From positions 186,001 through 250,000 of the forward strand of contig NZ_VWVU01000002.1 of the NCBI RefSeq assembly GCF_008638365.1: a DNA stretch of 64,000 bases, given 5' to 3'. This document shows positions 44,868 through 57,993 of the stretch, one piece after another (positions within the stretch are counted from its first letter, which is position 1; every line of letters starts with the position of its first letter). Source of the DNA: Nocardiopsis quinghaiensis (lineage in GTDB: Bacteria > Actinomycetota > Actinomycetes > Streptosporangiales > Streptosporangiaceae). Under the pieces are notes generated by a model. The model did not search any database. It saw only the letters and a list, made by a program, of their open reading frames with translations, and was not told where the DNA came from. Made by a program: the position numbers and the translations under genes.

Positions 44868-45219
44868 AGGCGCATCACAAGGTTCTCGAAGGTATGGGCA
44901 CCCGCCGTGGAGGGCTCTCCGTGCGGGATCGTACCGGCCGCATGGCCAACCGACAGTTTAGAGGGGGGAGCGGCCCGGATTGTCCAAGTCGCGTCACGCC
45001 CCGCGGATCAGTGTCCTCGCGGACAGCAGCCACGAGCATATCGGAGGTGTCAACCGATGATAACGTTCACATATAGTAGTTCCGGTAAAACTGCGGAGTC
45101 GCGATCATCACCATTGGGATACGAACTCCGCTTGTGCCCCGCGTTCATCACTTGTGGTGCGCGATGAACGACCGGGCGTGTCCCCCGCCCGCGGCTCGCG
45201 CCGCCGGCGGGGCACGCCG
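44868..45219. promoter_or_regulatory. Intergenic region between prfB and ftsE
   Basis: No gene is supported in these 352 bases. The middle (45050-45090) is AT-rich, including CACATATAG and TAACG, and a minus-strand TTGACA-like hexamer (CGGTTGACACC) lies near 45045, without a well-spaced -10. This is the likely ftsEX promoter region. No terminator hairpin for prfB was found. Confidence 0.35.
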
Positions 45220-46338
<1,119 letters not shown>

Positions 46339-46436
46339 GGACCCCAGTGTAGGGGCCAAACCGCACACGGGTTCCCCGCGCGAGTGCGCGCGGGGAACCC
46401 GTGTGCCCTGGTCCGCCGCCAGCGGGGCGGCCGGGC

Positions 46437-49400
46437 TCAGTCCACCAGGCCGCGGAAGGACCGCAGCGCCACGGACAGCGTGGCCAGGTCGAACCGCTCG
46501 TTCTCCTGGATCTCCGACAGGGTGGTCCCCGCGCGCTCCACCCGGCCCCCGTTCTGGTCGAGCCACTCGGCGATCAGCTCCGAGGGCTCCTCCGCCGGAC
46601 CGCTCTCCAGTACCCGGGCCGTCAGGTCGGCGTGCGCCGCGTACAGGTCGTCGCGCAGCGAGGCCCGCGCCGTGGTGGCCCAGCGGTCGTCCCGCGGCAG
46701 GTCGATGATCCGCTCGCGCCACCAGCTGATGTTGAGCCGGTCGGCCAGCTCGAAGTACAGCTCGGCGACCTTCTCCACGGAGCGGCCGGTGCGGTGGGCG
46801 ATCTCCACCAGGTCCAGCGTGGAGTAGGCGGGCACCATCACGGCCACCTGCTCGGCCAGCTCGGTCGGCACGCCCATCGACGTGTAGCGGTCGCGGCGCT
46901 CGACGAACGCCTCCCGGTCGCGGCCCCGCAGCAGCTGGACCAGTTGCGGCAGCACCTCGCCCACGCCCTCGGCGAAGTAGCCGATCTCGCTGCTGATGTC
47001 GAAGGGGAAGGTGCGGTTGCGCAGCAGCCACCGGGCGGAGCGCTCGGCGAGCTTGCGCGTCTCCAGCAGGAGGGCGAGCTGGTTGTCCACCGAGATCTTG
47101 TGGTCCAGCTCCTCCACCCGGTCCCAGAACCGGCGCAGCCCCAGCACCTCCTGCACCACCAGGTAGGCGCGGGCGATGTCGGCGGAGTTGGCGCCCAGCT
47201 CCTCGTGGAGCCGGAACGCGAAGGTCACCCCGGAGTGGTTGACCATGTGGTTGACGACCTGGTTGACGATGATCTCCCTGCGCAGCGGGTGCGAGGCGAT
47301 GCCCCCGGCGAAGCGCTCCGACCGCAGCGGTGTCGGGAAGTACCCGGTCAGCGTGTCGGCCAGGTAGGGGTCGTCGGCCAGGTCGGACAGAGTGATCTGG
47401 TCCTTGAGGCTGATCTTGGTGTACGACAGCAGGGTGGCGAACTCCGGGCTGGTCAGCCCGCCGCCCGCCGCGCGCCGCTCCGCGATCGCCTTGTCGGAGG
47501 GCAGGTCCTCCTGCTTGCGCTTGAGGACCTTGGTGCGCTCCAGGTACCGCATGTACCGGCCGTGGACGTGCAGCATCTGGGTGTCCTGCTTGCGCGAGGC
47601 GGCCAGCGCGGTGTTCTGCGCGTAGTTGTTGTCCAGTACCAGCTCGGCGACCTCGTCGGTCATGTCGATGAACAGCTGGTCGCGGTCCTCCTTGCCCAGC
47701 TTCCCCGCCCGCACCTCGCGGTCCAGCATGATCTTGATGTTGACCTCGTGGTCGGAGGTGTCCACGCCGGCGGAGTTGTCGATGAAGTCGGTGTTGACCC
47801 GTCCGCCCTCACGGGCGAACTCGATCCGCGCGTCCTGTGTCAGTCCCAGGTTGCCGCCCTCGCCGATCACCTTGACGCGCAGGTCGGCGGCGTCCACGCG
47901 CAGCTGGTCGTTGGCCTTGTCGCCCACGTCGGCGTGCGTCTCGGTACTGGCCTTGACGTAGGTGCCGATGCCGCCGTTCCACAGCAGGTCGACGGGCGCG
48001 GTGAACACGTACCGGATCAGCTCGTCCGGGGTGAGGGCCTCCACCCCGTCCCCGATGCCGAGCGCCTCGCGCACCTGCGGGGTGATCGGCACGGACTTGG
48101 CGGTGCGCGGGTGCACGCCGCCGCCCTCGGAGATCAGCTTCGGGTCGTAGTCCTCCCACGTGCTGCGGGGCAGGTCGAACACCCGCTTGCGCTCCACCCA
48201 GGAGGTGTGCGGGTCCGGATCCGGGTCGAGGAAGACGTGGCGGTGGTCGAAGGCGGCGATCAACCGGATCTGCCGGGACAGCAGCATCCCGTTGCCGAAC
48301 ACGTCACCGGACATGTCGCCGACGCCCACGACCGTGAACGGCTCCTCCTGCACGTTCACGCCCATCTCGCGGAAGTGGTACCGCACCGACTCCCAGGCGC
48401 CGCGGGCGGTGATGCCCATGGCCTTGTGGTCGTAGCCGACCGAGCCGCCGGAGGCGAAGGCGTCGCCGAGCCAGAAGCCGCGCTCGGTGGAGATGGCGTT
48501 GGCGGTGTCGGAGAGGGTGGCGGTGCCCTTGTCGGCGGCGACCACCAGGTAGGAGTCGTCGCCGTCGTGCAGGACGGTGCGCTCGGGATGGACGGTCACG
48601 CCGTCCACGAGGTTGTCGGTGACGTCCAGGAGGCCGCTGACGAACTGCTTGTAGCAGGACACGACCTCGGCCATCGTCTCCTCGCGGGAGCCGTTCTGGG
48701 GCAGCCGCTTGCACACGAAGCCGCCCTTGGCGCCGCTGGGGACGATGACGGAGTTCTTCACCATCTGGGCCTTGACCAGGCCCAGGACCTCGGTGCGGAA
48801 GTCCTCCGGACGGTCCGACCAGCGCAGCCCGCCGCGTGCGACCGCGCCGAAGCGCAGGTGCACGCCCTCCACACGCGGGGAGTACACGTACATCTCGTAC
48901 CGGGGCCGCGGGTGCGGCAGGTCCGGGATCTGCTGCGGGTTGAGCTTGAGCACCAGATAGGGATGGCCCTGGTAGTGGTTGGTGCGCAGGGTGGCCCGGA
49001 TGACCGCCAGGAACGAGCGCAGGACGCGGTCGTGGTCCAGGCTGGCCACGGCGTCCAGCTCTCCCTCGATCTTGCGGACGAGGACGCCGGTGCGGTCGTC
49101 GCGGCCCTCGTCGGGCTGGTCGGGGTCGAACCGGGTCTCGAACAGCTCGACCAGCAGGTTGGCGATGCCCACGTTGGCGACCAGGATGTCGGCCAGGTAC
49201 TCGGGCGTGAACGTGGCACCGGTCTGGCGCAGGTACTTGGCGTAGGCGCGCAGCACGGTGAGCTGGCGCCAGTCGAGCCCGGCGCGCACCACCAGGGCGT
49301 TGAACCGGTCGCTCTCGCCGAGGTCACGCCAGGAGGCGTCGAAGGCCTCCTCGAACAGGGCCTTGAGGCGTTCGGGCGCCAGGTCGGACTCGGGGACGGG

Positions 49401-51305
49401 ACCGAGGCCGAAGTCGTAGATCCACACCCGGCCCACGTCCCGGACGGTGATGTCGTAGGGCCACTCGTCGATGACCTCCACGCCCAGGTTCTCCAGGACT
49501 GGCATGACGCGCGAGAGCGAGATGGGCTCCCCGATCCGGTAGAGGCGGAACCGGTGGTAGCCGGGCTCGGCGCCCTCGCGCTGGTACAGGACGGCCGAGA
49601 ACTCGCCGTGCCGCCGCTCGGGGTCGGTCCGGTTGAGGAGCCTCTCCAGCTGGCCGATGTCGGTGGCCGCGGTGTCGGGACTGTTGTCGACCTTGTAGGC
49701 CTCGGTCAGGCCGCTGGAGTAGCGGTCCTTGAGCTCGGTGGTACGCATGGGGCCGAAGGCCCCGGTGAGGGCGTCGTCGAGGTCCGCGTCCCATGAGCGG
49801 GCGGCCTGGCGGACCTTCTCCTCCAGGGCGACCTGGTCGATGTCGGCGAGGGTCTGCCCGTGCCGGGCCCGCGCCACCAGGTACAGGCGGGCGAGCGGGG
49901 CGGAGCCGATCAGCACGTTGTGGTCCATGGTCGCGCCCTCGAAGGCGTCGGCGAGGACGTTCTGGATGTCCAGGCGCACCCGGGTGCTGTACTGGTCGCG
50001 CGGCATGTACACGAAGCACGACATGTACCGGCCGCCGTAGGGGTCGCGGCGCATGAACAGCTTGGTGCCGCGCCGGTCGCGCAGGCGCAGGACCCCCCGC
50101 ACGATGTTGTACAGCTCGCCCACGGGGATCTGCAGGAGCTCCTCCCGGGGGAAGGTCTCCAGGAGCTCGATGAGGTCCCTGCCGTCGTAGCTGTCGGCCT
50201 CGAACCCGGCCAGGGCCAGCACCTCGGCCTGCTTGCGGCGCATGATGGGGATCTGGGAGATGCTGGTGGTGTTGGCCTGGGAGGTGAACAGGCCGAGGAA
50301 GCGGCGCTCTCCGACGATGTTGCCCTGGGCGTCGAACTTCTTGACGCCCACGTAGTCCAGGTACTTGGGGCGGTAGACGGTGGCGCGCGAGTTGGCCTTG
50401 GTCAGGACGAGGGTGTAGGGCTCGCGTGCCTTGGCGCGGATCTCGGGGGCCAGGGCGGAGAAGCTGGTGGAGGCGGGCGAGTCCATCCGCAGGATGCCCA
50501 GGCCGGAGCCGGGCTCGGGGCACAGGGAGTCGTCGCCGTTGTCGTCGGTGACCAGGCTGTACTCGCGGTAGCCCATGAAGGTGAAGTTGCGTCCGGAGAC
50601 CCAGCGTAGGAAGTCCACGCTCTCACCGATCTCGCGCGGGTCCACTCCCCCGGCCACGAGGCGGTCGGGGTAGGCGGCCAGCTCGTCGGCGATCCGGATG
50701 GCCCGGGCGCTCATCTTGGCGGCGTCCTCGTCCACGTAGCGCACGTCGGCCAGGACGCTCTCCACGCGGGTGGCGATCTCCTCGAAGCGCTCGGGATTGG
50801 ACTGCGGGTCGATCTCGATGTGCATCCAGGACTCGTCGATGGGCAGCAGGCCCTCGCCGCCGGCCTCGGGGTCGACCTGGCGCAGGCGCCCGTCCAGGTC
50901 CCGTCCGACGGTCATCTGCGGGTGGATGATCAGTCGGACTCCGGCGTCGAGGTCGCTGAGGGCCATGGTGACGGAGGAGACGAGGAAGGGGGCGTTGTCG
51001 GTGACGACCTCCAGGACGCTGGTCTGCTGGTCCCAGCCGTCCCGTTCGGCGTCAGGGGTGTAGACGCGGACCTTGGCCCTTCCGGAGGCGCGGTGGGTGC
51101 CGAAGGCGAGGTGGGCCTCGGCGGGGCCGCAGATCTGCTCCGGAGAACGGCCGCTGATCTCCTCGGGGTCCGTGTGGCGGTAGTAGGCGGGGAGGAAGCG
51201 CCGGACCGCGTCGGCCTCCTCGGGGCTGATGCGCGCCCCCGGGGACCACCTGGCGGCCGCGTCGCTGAGCAGCTTCTGGAGATGGACGTCGGATTGCCCG
51301 GACAT
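46437..51305 (-). CDS. gdhB: Large NAD-specific glutamate dehydrogenase (L-GDH, ~180 kDa)
   Basis: This 1,622-residue enzyme interconverts glutamate with 2-oxoglutarate and ammonia using NAD. Large N-terminal ACT-like segments precede the catalytic core near residues 820-1250, with [21 protein letters not shown] and [14 protein letters not shown]. The C-terminal HM domain includes [18 protein letters not shown] and [14 protein letters not shown]. Length and order match the S_1590/L_180 class of Streptomyces and mycobacteria. The GDH of this class is usually catabolic and often regulated by effectors or phosphorylation. ATG at 51305. It is a single-gene unit with a 350-base leader upstream. 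Confidence 0.93.
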   Translation of the reverse strand: MSGQSDVHLQKLLSDAAARWSPGARISPEEADAVRRFLPAYYRHTDPEEISGRSPEQICGPAEAHLAFGTHRASGRAKVRVYTPDAERDGWDQQTSVLEVVTDNAPFLVSSVTMALSDLDAGVRLIIHPQMTVGRDLDGRLRQVDPEAGGEGLLPIDESWMHIEIDPQSNPERFEEIATRVESVLADVRYVDEDAAKMSARAIRIADELAAYPDRLVAGGVDPREIGESVDFLRWVSGRNFTFMGYREYSLVTDDNGDDSLCPEPGSGLGILRMDSPASTSFSALAPEIRAKAREPYTLVLTKANSRATVYRPKYLDYVGVKKFDAQGNIVGERRFLGLFTSQANTTSISQIPIMRRKQAEVLALAGFEADSYDGRDLIELLETFPREELLQIPVGELYNIVRGVLRLRDRRGTKLFMRRDPYGGRYMSCFVYMPRDQYSTRVRLDIQNVLADAFEGATMDHNVLIGSAPLARLYLVARARHGQTLADIDQVALEEKVRQAARSWDADLDDALTGAFGPMRTTELKDRYSSGLTEAYKVDNSPDTAATDIGQLERLLNRTDPERRHGEFSAVLYQREGAEPGYHRFRLYRIGEPISLSRVMPVLENLGVEVIDEWPYDITVRDVGRVWIYDFGLGPVPESDLAPERLKALFEEAFDASWRDLGESDRFNALVVRAGLDWRQLTVLRAYAKYLRQTGATFTPEYLADILVANVGIANLLVELFETRFDPDQPDEGRDDRTGVLVRKIEGELDAVASLDHDRVLRSFLAVIRATLRTNHYQGHPYLVLKLNPQQIPDLPHPRPRYEMYVYSPRVEGVHLRFGAVARGGLRWSDRPEDFRTEVLGLVKAQMVKNSVIVPSGAKGGFVCKRLPQNGSREETMAEVVSCYKQFVSGLLDVTDNLVDGVTVHPERTVLHDGDDSYLVVAADKGTATLSDTANAISTERGFWLGDAFASGGSVGYDHKAMGITARGAWESVRYHFREMGVNVQEEPFTVVGVGDMSGDVFGNGMLLSRQIRLIAAFDHRHVFLDPDPDPHTSWVERKRVFDLPRSTWEDYDPKLISEGGGVHPRTAKSVPITPQVREALGIGDGVEALTPDELIRYVFTAPVDLLWNGGIGTYVKASTETHADVGDKANDQLRVDAADLRVKVIGEGGNLGLTQDARIEFAREGGRVNTDFIDNSAGVDTSDHEVNIKIMLDREVRAGKLGKEDRDQLFIDMTDEVAELVLDNNYAQNTALAASRKQDTQMLHVHGRYMRYLERTKVLKRKQEDLPSDKAIAERRAAGGGLTSPEFATLLSYTKISLKDQITLSDLADDPYLADTLTGYFPTPLRSERFAGGIASHPLRREIIVNQVVNHMVNHSGVTFAFRLHEELGANSADIARAYLVVQEVLGLRRFWDRVEELDHKISVDNQLALLLETRKLAERSARWLLRNRTFPFDISSEIGYFAEGVGEVLPQLVQLLRGRDREAFVERRDRYTSMGVPTELAEQVAVMVPAYSTLDLVEIAHRTGRSVEKVAELYFELADRLNISWWRERIIDLPRDDRWATTARASLRDDLYAAHADLTARVLESGPAEEPSELIAEWLDQNGGRVERAGTTLSEIQENERFDLATLSVALRSFRGLVD

Positions 51306-51655
51306 AGGGATCTCTCACTCCTTTGTGAGCAACGTCGCACGCGCGCTGGCAGAACAAACGGTCACATGGTCTGTGAAACTGTGTGCTGGTGTGTTACTTC
51401 GTGTGAACGCCCTGGGCCGCAAGGAACCCGCCGGCGTGACGGTTGAGGGTTGGCCTGTGCGCACAGGCGGTCGGGATGCGGGGCTCCGGACCACGTTGTC
51501 CCAGCCCCTCCCGCTGCCCAGGCTACTGGTTTTCGACCCCGGAAACAGGACCGACACCGTTACATGATGATTACCCACCGTTAGGAACGGATTGCGGTGA
51601 TCGGTGACTTCGTACATGGGCCACGACCTACCCCAGGGGGGCGGCGAACATGTCG
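51306..51655. promoter_or_regulatory. Leader/promoter region of the glutamate dehydrogenase gene
   Basis: No gene is supported in these 350 bases. TCACA-TGGTC-TGTGA (51362-51376) is an inverted repeat, but in the opposite arm order to a CRP site, so I do not call it CRP. The segment 51552-51600 is AT-richer and may include promoter elements or the end of the upstream HAD transcript. Nothing more specific is seen. Confidence 0.35.
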
Positions 51656-52351
51656 CTACCGGGACGTCACCTGGTGGACCGCGGTCATCACGGCGCGCGG
51701 ATCGGTCAGGTCGGGCAGGACCGCGACCGCCCCGGCCCCACGCAGCTGGCCCTCCGTCACCGAACCGCTGAGCACCGCGACCGGGACCGCGCCACCGATC
51801 AGGGCGGCGCGCACGTCCGGTGCGGAGTCGGTGACGAACACCGTCTCCTCCTCGGTGTAGGCCCGTCCGCCCTCGCCCGCCGCGTGCAGGCGGATGGACT
51901 GGATCAGGCTGGACTTGGGGTAGTTGACCGAACCGTATCCGCCGATGGACAGGTCGAGGTAGGGGTCCAGCCCGAACGCGACCAGCTTGGCCGTGGCGTT
52001 GGCACGGGTGCTGCCGCTGACCACGGTCTGGACGGTGTCGGGCATGGAGGCCACGGCCGCCAGGGAGGCGGCCGCGCCGGGCATCGCCCGCCCCTTGGAC
52101 AGCAACTCCTCGGAACGCCTGCCGAAGGACTCCTCCAGGGCGTCCAGGAACTCGCCCAGGATGCTGGTGTCCGGTTCGACGTCGACGTAGTTGCGGGCGC
52201 AGAACTCGAAGAACATCTCCGAGTCGGTTCGTCCCGCCGACGAGGTCAGGTAGACCAGCGGCTCACCGGTGACCTTCTCGAAGGCCTCGGCGTAAGCGGC
52301 CCTCATCACCTGCCCCACGTCGAGGAGGGTGAGGTCGATGTTCCATAGCAC
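51656..52351 (-). CDS. HAD-superfamily hydrolase-like protein with Asn at the nucleophile position
   Basis: This 231-residue protein (from GTG 52351) has the HAD fold: motif I reads LWNIDLTLLD, motif II VVSGSTRAN, a KSSLIQSIRLH segment (motif III Lys) and motif IV VFVTDSAPDV. The first Asp of D-x-D-x-T, normally the nucleophile, is Asn, so phosphatase activity is doubtful. The start is uncertain: GAGGA lies 19 bases before GTG but only 7 bases before an in-frame ATC at 52363, which would add ISRL. Alternatives are CTG 52354. Function not assigned. Confidence 0.72.
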   Translation of the reverse strand: MLWNIDLTLLDVGQVMRAAYAEAFEKVTGEPLVYLTSSAGRTDSEMFFEFCARNYVDVEPDTSILGEFLDALEESFGRRSEELLSKGRAMPGAAASLAAVASMPDTVQTVVSGSTRANATAKLVAFGLDPYLDLSIGGYGSVNYPKSSLIQSIRLHAAGEGGRAYTEEETVFVTDSAPDVRAALIGGAVPVAVLSGSVTEGQLRGAGAVAVLPDLTDPRAVMTAVHQVTSR

Positions 52352-52466
52352 CAGGCGGCTGATGGCTGACTCCTCGCGAGACGGGCCTGTAGGGACCCCT
52401 CCATCTTGCCGTATGGCCCGAGAAAGGCAGAAACCTCCGTCCGGGTCCGGCCGCGGCAGCGTACTG

Positions 52467-52931
52467 TCACGCTCCGCCCCGGCCCTCCTGGACGAGGTAG
52501 CGCAGCTCCTGGACGGCGAACCACATCAGCTCGTGGCCCCCGGCGGCGTCCGAGGCGGGGTCCTGAACCGCGATGGCGATGTCGCGGGCGGCGTCGGCGT
52601 CGTCCACGTGGGCCGAGGCCAGCTTCTTGTAGGGGACCGCTCCGGTGACCCTCACCCGGGCCACGCCCTCCCCCGCGCGGCCCTCGTGCTCGACCACGCG
52701 GTCGGGCATGTCCGCGACCAGCACCACCCGGCGGCGGGGCGCGCCGGGGTCGGCGGCCAGCAGCGCCAGGGACTCCTCGGCCGCGGTGTACATGGCCTCG
52801 TACTCGGCCTCCTCGGCGTCCTCGTCGGGGCCGGGGACGGCCGTGAACGCGGTCGGCGGGACGTCCTCCAGCCGCCCCTCCTCCAACAGGCGGGCCAGAG
52901 CGGGGATGGTGCTGGGCAGGAAGACGTACAT
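52467..52931 (-). CDS. Uncharacterised actinobacterial protein (DUF6912-like)
   Basis: This 154-residue cytoplasmic protein begins MYVFLPSTIPALARLLEEG and ends in ELMWFAVQELRYLVQEG. In between is a conserved YEAMYTAAEESLALLA helix and RRVVLVADMPD. The pattern recalls the family annotated DUF6912, whose function is unknown. GGAGAG lies nine bases before the ATG. It lies between two HAD-like genes in the same direction, with 89-115-base gaps, and could form a small operon with them. Confidence 0.68.
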   Translation of the reverse strand: MYVFLPSTIPALARLLEEGRLEDVPPTAFTAVPGPDEDAEEAEYEAMYTAAEESLALLAADPGAPRRRVVLVADMPDRVVEHEGRAGEGVARVRVTGAVPYKKLASAHVDDADAARDIAIAVQDPASDAAGGHELMWFAVQELRYLVQEGRGGA

Positions 52932-53020
52932 GTGAGCGGCTCTCCGGGGTGTGGTCTGGTCACGTCAAGTGTGCCAAATCCGGGTCGCCCCGGCGCCCCG
53001 GCGGCCCGGGCCGGAAGGGA

Positions 53021-53695
53021 TCAGGCCGCCCGCTCGTCGGGAACCGGGGGCGCGCCGTCCCCGTCCGGCGCCAGGAACCGCTCCAGCTCCAGCCGCGTGG
53101 CGTCCACGTCGGTGTGCAGGACGCCGGCCATGCCGAGCTCCTCGGCGATGTGGACGTTGTGCTCCAGGTCGTCGATGAACACGCAGTCCTCGGGACGCAG
53201 GCCGAGTCGCTCACAGGTGTGCAGGTAGATGCGCTCCTCGGGTTTGCGCATCCCCACCTCACCGGAGATCACCACCGCGTCGAAGGCGTTGTCGAAGTGC
53301 TCGCGGGGGTAGCAGTTGCCCCAGGAGTTCGACAGCAGGGCTGTGCTGGCTCCGCTGTCCCTGGCCTCGCGCAGTACCTCGTACATGTCGTGCACCGGGT
53401 CGAAGTCGCGGAACATGCGGTCGATCAGCCCTTCGGCCACCACCGGGCCGCCGTGCGTGCAGCGCAGCAGGGCCGCCAGCTCGCGCTCGAACTCACAGGT
53501 GTCGATCTCGCCCCGCTCCAGCGCGTGCACGAGGTTGTCCCCGTCACAGCTGTCGTCGAAATAGGGGCGCATGACCTCGTGGTAGTGCTCGATGTCGATG
53601 CGGTCCGCGTGCAGCCAGGTCCGGATGCCCTCGCGCAGCGGCGGTGTGAGCACGCCGCCCCAGTCGCAGATGACCCCGCGTCGGTTGCCGTCCAT
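53021..53695 (-). CDS. HAD-superfamily hydrolase, IA variant 3
   Basis: This 224-residue protein has complete HAD motifs: ICDWGGVLTPP (motif I, with nucleophile Asp; the general-acid Asp position is Gly as in the DxGGV subclass), ALLSNSWG (motif II), VGMRKPEERIYL (motif III Lys) and CVFIDDLEHNV (motif IV). It matches the epoxide-hydrolase-like or 2-haloacid-like IA-v3 group. Substrate unknown. GGAGGGG lies eight bases before the ATG. Confidence 0.82.
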   Translation of the reverse strand: MDGNRRGVICDWGGVLTPPLREGIRTWLHADRIDIEHYHEVMRPYFDDSCDGDNLVHALERGEIDTCEFERELAALLRCTHGGPVVAEGLIDRMFRDFDPVHDMYEVLREARDSGASTALLSNSWGNCYPREHFDNAFDAVVISGEVGMRKPEERIYLHTCERLGLRPEDCVFIDDLEHNVHIAEELGMAGVLHTDVDATRLELERFLAPDGDGAPPVPDERAA

Positions 53696-53772
53696 CCGAT
53701 CCCCTCCTTGGTCGTCGGTGGTCGCTCGCGTCCGTTCGGACGGCCGCCCGCTCCTCGGTCACCCGAGGGGTC

Positions 53773-53804
53773 GGGCGGGCAACGGTTCTTCCCGTTCCCC
53801 GCCC
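53773..53804 (-). terminator. Hairpin downstream of the GH3 gene
   Basis: A 12-bp stem with one mismatch (GGGCGGGCAACGG against CCGTTCCCCGCCC) and a 6-base loop lies 29 bases after the GH3 stop on the minus strand. Confidence 0.6.
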
Positions 53805-53832
53805 GTCTCAACCACCGCGGATCCGACCCGGG

Positions 53833-55518
<1,686 letters not shown>

Positions 55519-55646
55519 GGCGGGTCTCATCTTCCGGCGGGTCGTGGGTTCGCCGCTGGAGAATACCCGTTTTCGAAGGCCGGGTCCCCTGACGCCACGG
55601 GGAGGGCCTGGAAGAACCCGAGCGGACCGGGAGGCCGGGGCACGGC

Positions 55647-55670
55647 GCGCGGGCACGATCCCGCCCGCGC
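55647..55670 (-). terminator. Hairpin between PTS IIA and GH3 genes
   Basis: GCGCGGGC and GCCCGCGC form an 8-bp stem with an 8-base loop, nine bases past the IIA stop. It may partly or fully separate the PTS unit from the GH3 gene. Confidence 0.5.
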
Positions 55671-55679
55671 ACCGGCCGC

Positions 55680-56168
55680 TCAGCTCCAGGTGAAGAGGAG
55701 GTCCCCGTGCTCGACCGCGCCGCTGGCGACGTCGCCGAGCACGTCGGGCGGCGCGTCCAGCGCGACCACCGGGACCACCGACGGCCGCCCCTGGGCCGCG
55801 ACCATGCCCGGGGACCAGCGGACCACCGGGGTGCCCGCCTCGACGTCGTCGCCCTCGGCGGCGAGGAGGGTGAACCCCTCCCCCGCCAGCTGGACGGTGT
55901 CGATACCCAGGTGGACGAGCACGCCCCGGCGCTGGTCGGGGGCCATCACCACGAACGCGTGGGGGTGCAGTTTCACCAGGGTCCCCCCGATGGGGGACAC
56001 GGCTTCCTGGAACCCCTCCTGCCCGCCCTCCTGGCCGGGCTCGGGGTGGACGGCGACCCCGGGTCCGACCATGGACTGGGAGAACACGGGGTCGGGCACC
56101 GTTTCGAGGGACAGCGCCGTTCCGGGCACGGGGGAGAGTACGCGCAGCGCACCGGTCACGTCTGACAT
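55680..56168 (-). CDS. crr: PTS glucose/GlcNAc-type enzyme IIA (Crr)
   Basis: This 162-residue soluble phosphocarrier has the Crr fold with the two active-site histidines His70 (KLHPHAF) and His86 (VLVHLGIDTVQL). It receives phosphate from HPr and passes it to the IIB domain. HPr and enzyme I genes are not in the window. Start ATG 56168, with GAAGG nine bases upstream. In Streptomyces, crr is a DasR target and phosphorelay partner of the GlcNAc transporter, which the neighbours here suggest too. Confidence 0.93.
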   Translation of the reverse strand: MSDVTGALRVLSPVPGTALSLETVPDPVFSQSMVGPGVAVHPEPGQEGGQEGFQEAVSPIGGTLVKLHPHAFVVMAPDQRRGVLVHLGIDTVQLAGEGFTLLAAEGDDVEAGTPVVRWSPGMVAAQGRPSVVPVVALDAPPDVLGDVASGAVEHGDLLFTWS

Positions 56169-56262
56169 GGGGGATGCCTTCCCTTCCAGAACGGTTTGAT
56201 CCGCACGTGGGGGTGTCGTTCGCACGACGGCCGGGCGGAGAGGAACCGTCGGGGAACACCGC

Positions 56263-56499
56263 CTATTCGAGCAGGTCCCGGATGTCGTCGGTGAGGGAGT
56301 CGGCCTCAGGGCCGACCACCACCTGGACGACGTTCCCCGAGACGAGGACCCCGTGCGCGCCCGACGCCTTGAGGGCGTTCTCGTCCACCAGACCGGGGTC
56401 GGCCACCTCGGTGCGCAGGCGGGTGATGCAGGCCTCGATGTCCTCGATGTTGTCCGCACCGCCCAGCCCGGCGACGATCGCCGTTGCCTTGTCAGCCAT
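56263..56499 (-). CDS. nagF: PTS GlcNAc-type enzyme IIB
   Basis: This 78-residue single-domain IIB has the phosphorylated Cys24 in EDIEACITRLR, the classical PTS glucose/GlcNAc IIB signature. In Streptomyces coelicolor NagF is this separate subunit for the IIC NagE2; the symbol is transferred on that basis. GGAGGA lies five bases before the ATG. It sits between the SIS gene and crr on the minus strand, while the IIC gene is divergent at 58.8 kb. Confidence 0.9.
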   Translation of the reverse strand: MADKATAIVAGLGGADNIEDIEACITRLRTEVADPGLVDENALKASGAHGVLVSGNVVQVVVGPEADSLTDDIRDLLE

Positions 56500-56617
56500 G
56501 TGTCCTCCGTGTTCTGCCATGGAACGGGGGTGTCCCCGAGGCCTGGGGGCGAGCTTATGGGCGACGCGGCGCACACACCAGGGCCCACGGCCGAACGGGG
56601 TGTTGGGTGGGGCGGCC

Positions 56618-57661
56618 TCAGGAGGTCTGGGTGACCTTGTTCAGACCGCGCGGGACGTCGGGGTCGTAACCCAGGCGGCGGGCCAGGCGCTCGGTGAGCA
56701 GCTGGGCGGGAACGATCAGGTTCATCGGGGACACCCACTCGGGCACGTCCGGGACGGGGACGGACAGGTCGCTGACGGCGGCCAGGGCATCGCCGCCGCC
56801 GAAGCCGAACACCGGTGCGCCGACGGAGCGGACGCGTTCGGCGAGGGTGACCGTGCCCTGCAGGGTCGGGCCGGTGGGGGCGGCCACGAGCAGGGCGGGG
56901 GTGCGCGGGTCCACGACGGCGATGGGGCCGTGCAGCAGGTCCGCGTAGGACAGGCCCATGGCGTGGAGGTAGCAGGCCTCCTTGAGCTTCAGCGCGGCCT
57001 CCAGCGCGGTGGAGAAGGCCATGCCGCGCCCGGAGATGACCGCTCCCTGTACGGCGACCATCCGCTCGACGATCTCCTCCAGGGCGTCGGCGGGGGCCGC
57101 GAGGGTCTCCTCGATGCCCTCGCAGACCCGGGACAGGTCGCCGGGGTCCAGGTCGGCCCCCAGGCCCAGGGCCAGGACCGCGAGGGCGGCCAGTTGGGTG
57201 TTGTAGGTCTTGGTGGCGGGCACCGCGACCTCGTGCCCGGCGCGGGTGACCAGGGCGACGTCGGCCTCCATGGCCAGCGGGGACTCGGCGCCGTTGGTGA
57301 CGCCGACGGTGCGGGCGCCGCAGTCGGCGGCCCAGCGCATGGTCTCGACGATCTCCTCGGTCCTGCCGGACTGGGAGATGGCCACGGCCAGGACCCCGGA
57401 CAGGTCGACCCTGGCGCCGTAGGTGGTGGCGATGGACGGCGAGCCCAGGGTGGCCAGGCGGCCGGTGTACGCCTGGAGGAGGTAGCTGCCGTAGACCGCC
57501 GCGTTGTCGGAGGAGCCGCGCGCGATGAACAGCACCTGCCTGGTGGAACGGCCCAGGGCCTCGATCTCGGAGCGCAGCGGCAGCAGTTCGGCGAAGGTGC
57601 GGCGCAGCGCCTCCGGCTGCTCGGCGATCTCGGAGCGCATCACGCTCGTCGTGGTGGTCAT
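56618..57661 (-). CDS. SIS-domain protein, glucosamine-6-phosphate deaminase/isomerase-like
   Basis: This 347-residue protein has two SIS domains. The first has IARGSSDNAAVYGSYLLQ and VAISQSGRTEEIVETMR, the second has ISGRGMAFSTALEAALKLKE and VAAPTGPTL. It lacks the glutamine amidotransferase domain of GlmS, so it fits the GlmS-like deaminase or NagB-II/AgaS type, turning glucosamine-6-phosphate into fructose-6-phosphate and ammonia. ATG 57661 with GAAGG seven bases upstream. It heads the minus-strand unit SIS-nagF-crr, opposite the divergent GntR gene with a dre-like double operator between them. Confidence 0.88.
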   Translation of the reverse strand: MTTTTSVMRSEIAEQPEALRRTFAELLPLRSEIEALGRSTRQVLFIARGSSDNAAVYGSYLLQAYTGRLATLGSPSIATTYGARVDLSGVLAVAISQSGRTEEIVETMRWAADCGARTVGVTNGAESPLAMEADVALVTRAGHEVAVPATKTYNTQLAALAVLALGLGADLDPGDLSRVCEGIEETLAAPADALEEIVERMVAVQGAVISGRGMAFSTALEAALKLKEACYLHAMGLSYADLLHGPIAVVDPRTPALLVAAPTGPTLQGTVTLAERVRSVGAPVFGFGGGDALAAVSDLSVPVPDVPEWVSPMNLIVPAQLLTERLARRLGYDPDVPRGLNKVTQTS

Positions 57662-57844
57662 GGAGGGCCTTCCCCTGTGTGAGGCGTTGACGGGCGGTTG
57701 GATACCAGGCTGCCCGGACCGCGTTCCGTTCGCCGGAGGCCGCGCCGGGCACCCCTCGGACCAGGAGGAACGCGTCCTCCCGGTCTTCCCTGGTGACGGC
57801 GCGAACCGCCTGCTGTCAGGCGGATTGACACGTGAACGCAGCTG

Positions 57845-57866
57845 TGGTCTAGTCCGGACTATACCA
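57845..57866. promoter_or_regulatory. Double DasR-type operator between SIS and GntR genes
   Basis: TGGTCTAGTCC is followed directly by GGACTATACCA, an inverted repeat of 11 + 11 bases with one mismatch. Each half begins like a dre site (TGGTCTAG). It lies in the 332-base divergent region, 184 bases from the SIS start and 128 from the GntR start. DasR or the adjacent GntR protein is the likely ligand. Confidence 0.6.
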
Positions 57867-57993
57867 GTTATGTCCGGCTTGCCCCGGAAAGCCCTCGGCA
57901 GAGTCGGAACCGAGCACCCGGAGCGCGGGCGGCCCCGTCCCGCGCTAGGGTCTGACGCCAACTCCACCGCCGACCGAGAAGGCCGCCCGCTCC

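Noticed and set aside
46401..49796. A 1,131-codon plus-strand open frame opposite glutamate dehydrogenase (and a similar 952-codon frame opposite secA)
   Set aside because: The sense-strand genes match known families across their full lengths; the antisense translations are repetitive and featureless.
51362..51376. TCACA-N5-TGTGA upstream of glutamate dehydrogenase as a CRP site
   Set aside because: The arms are in the opposite order to the CRP consensus TGTGA-N6-TCACA, and the spacer is five bases.
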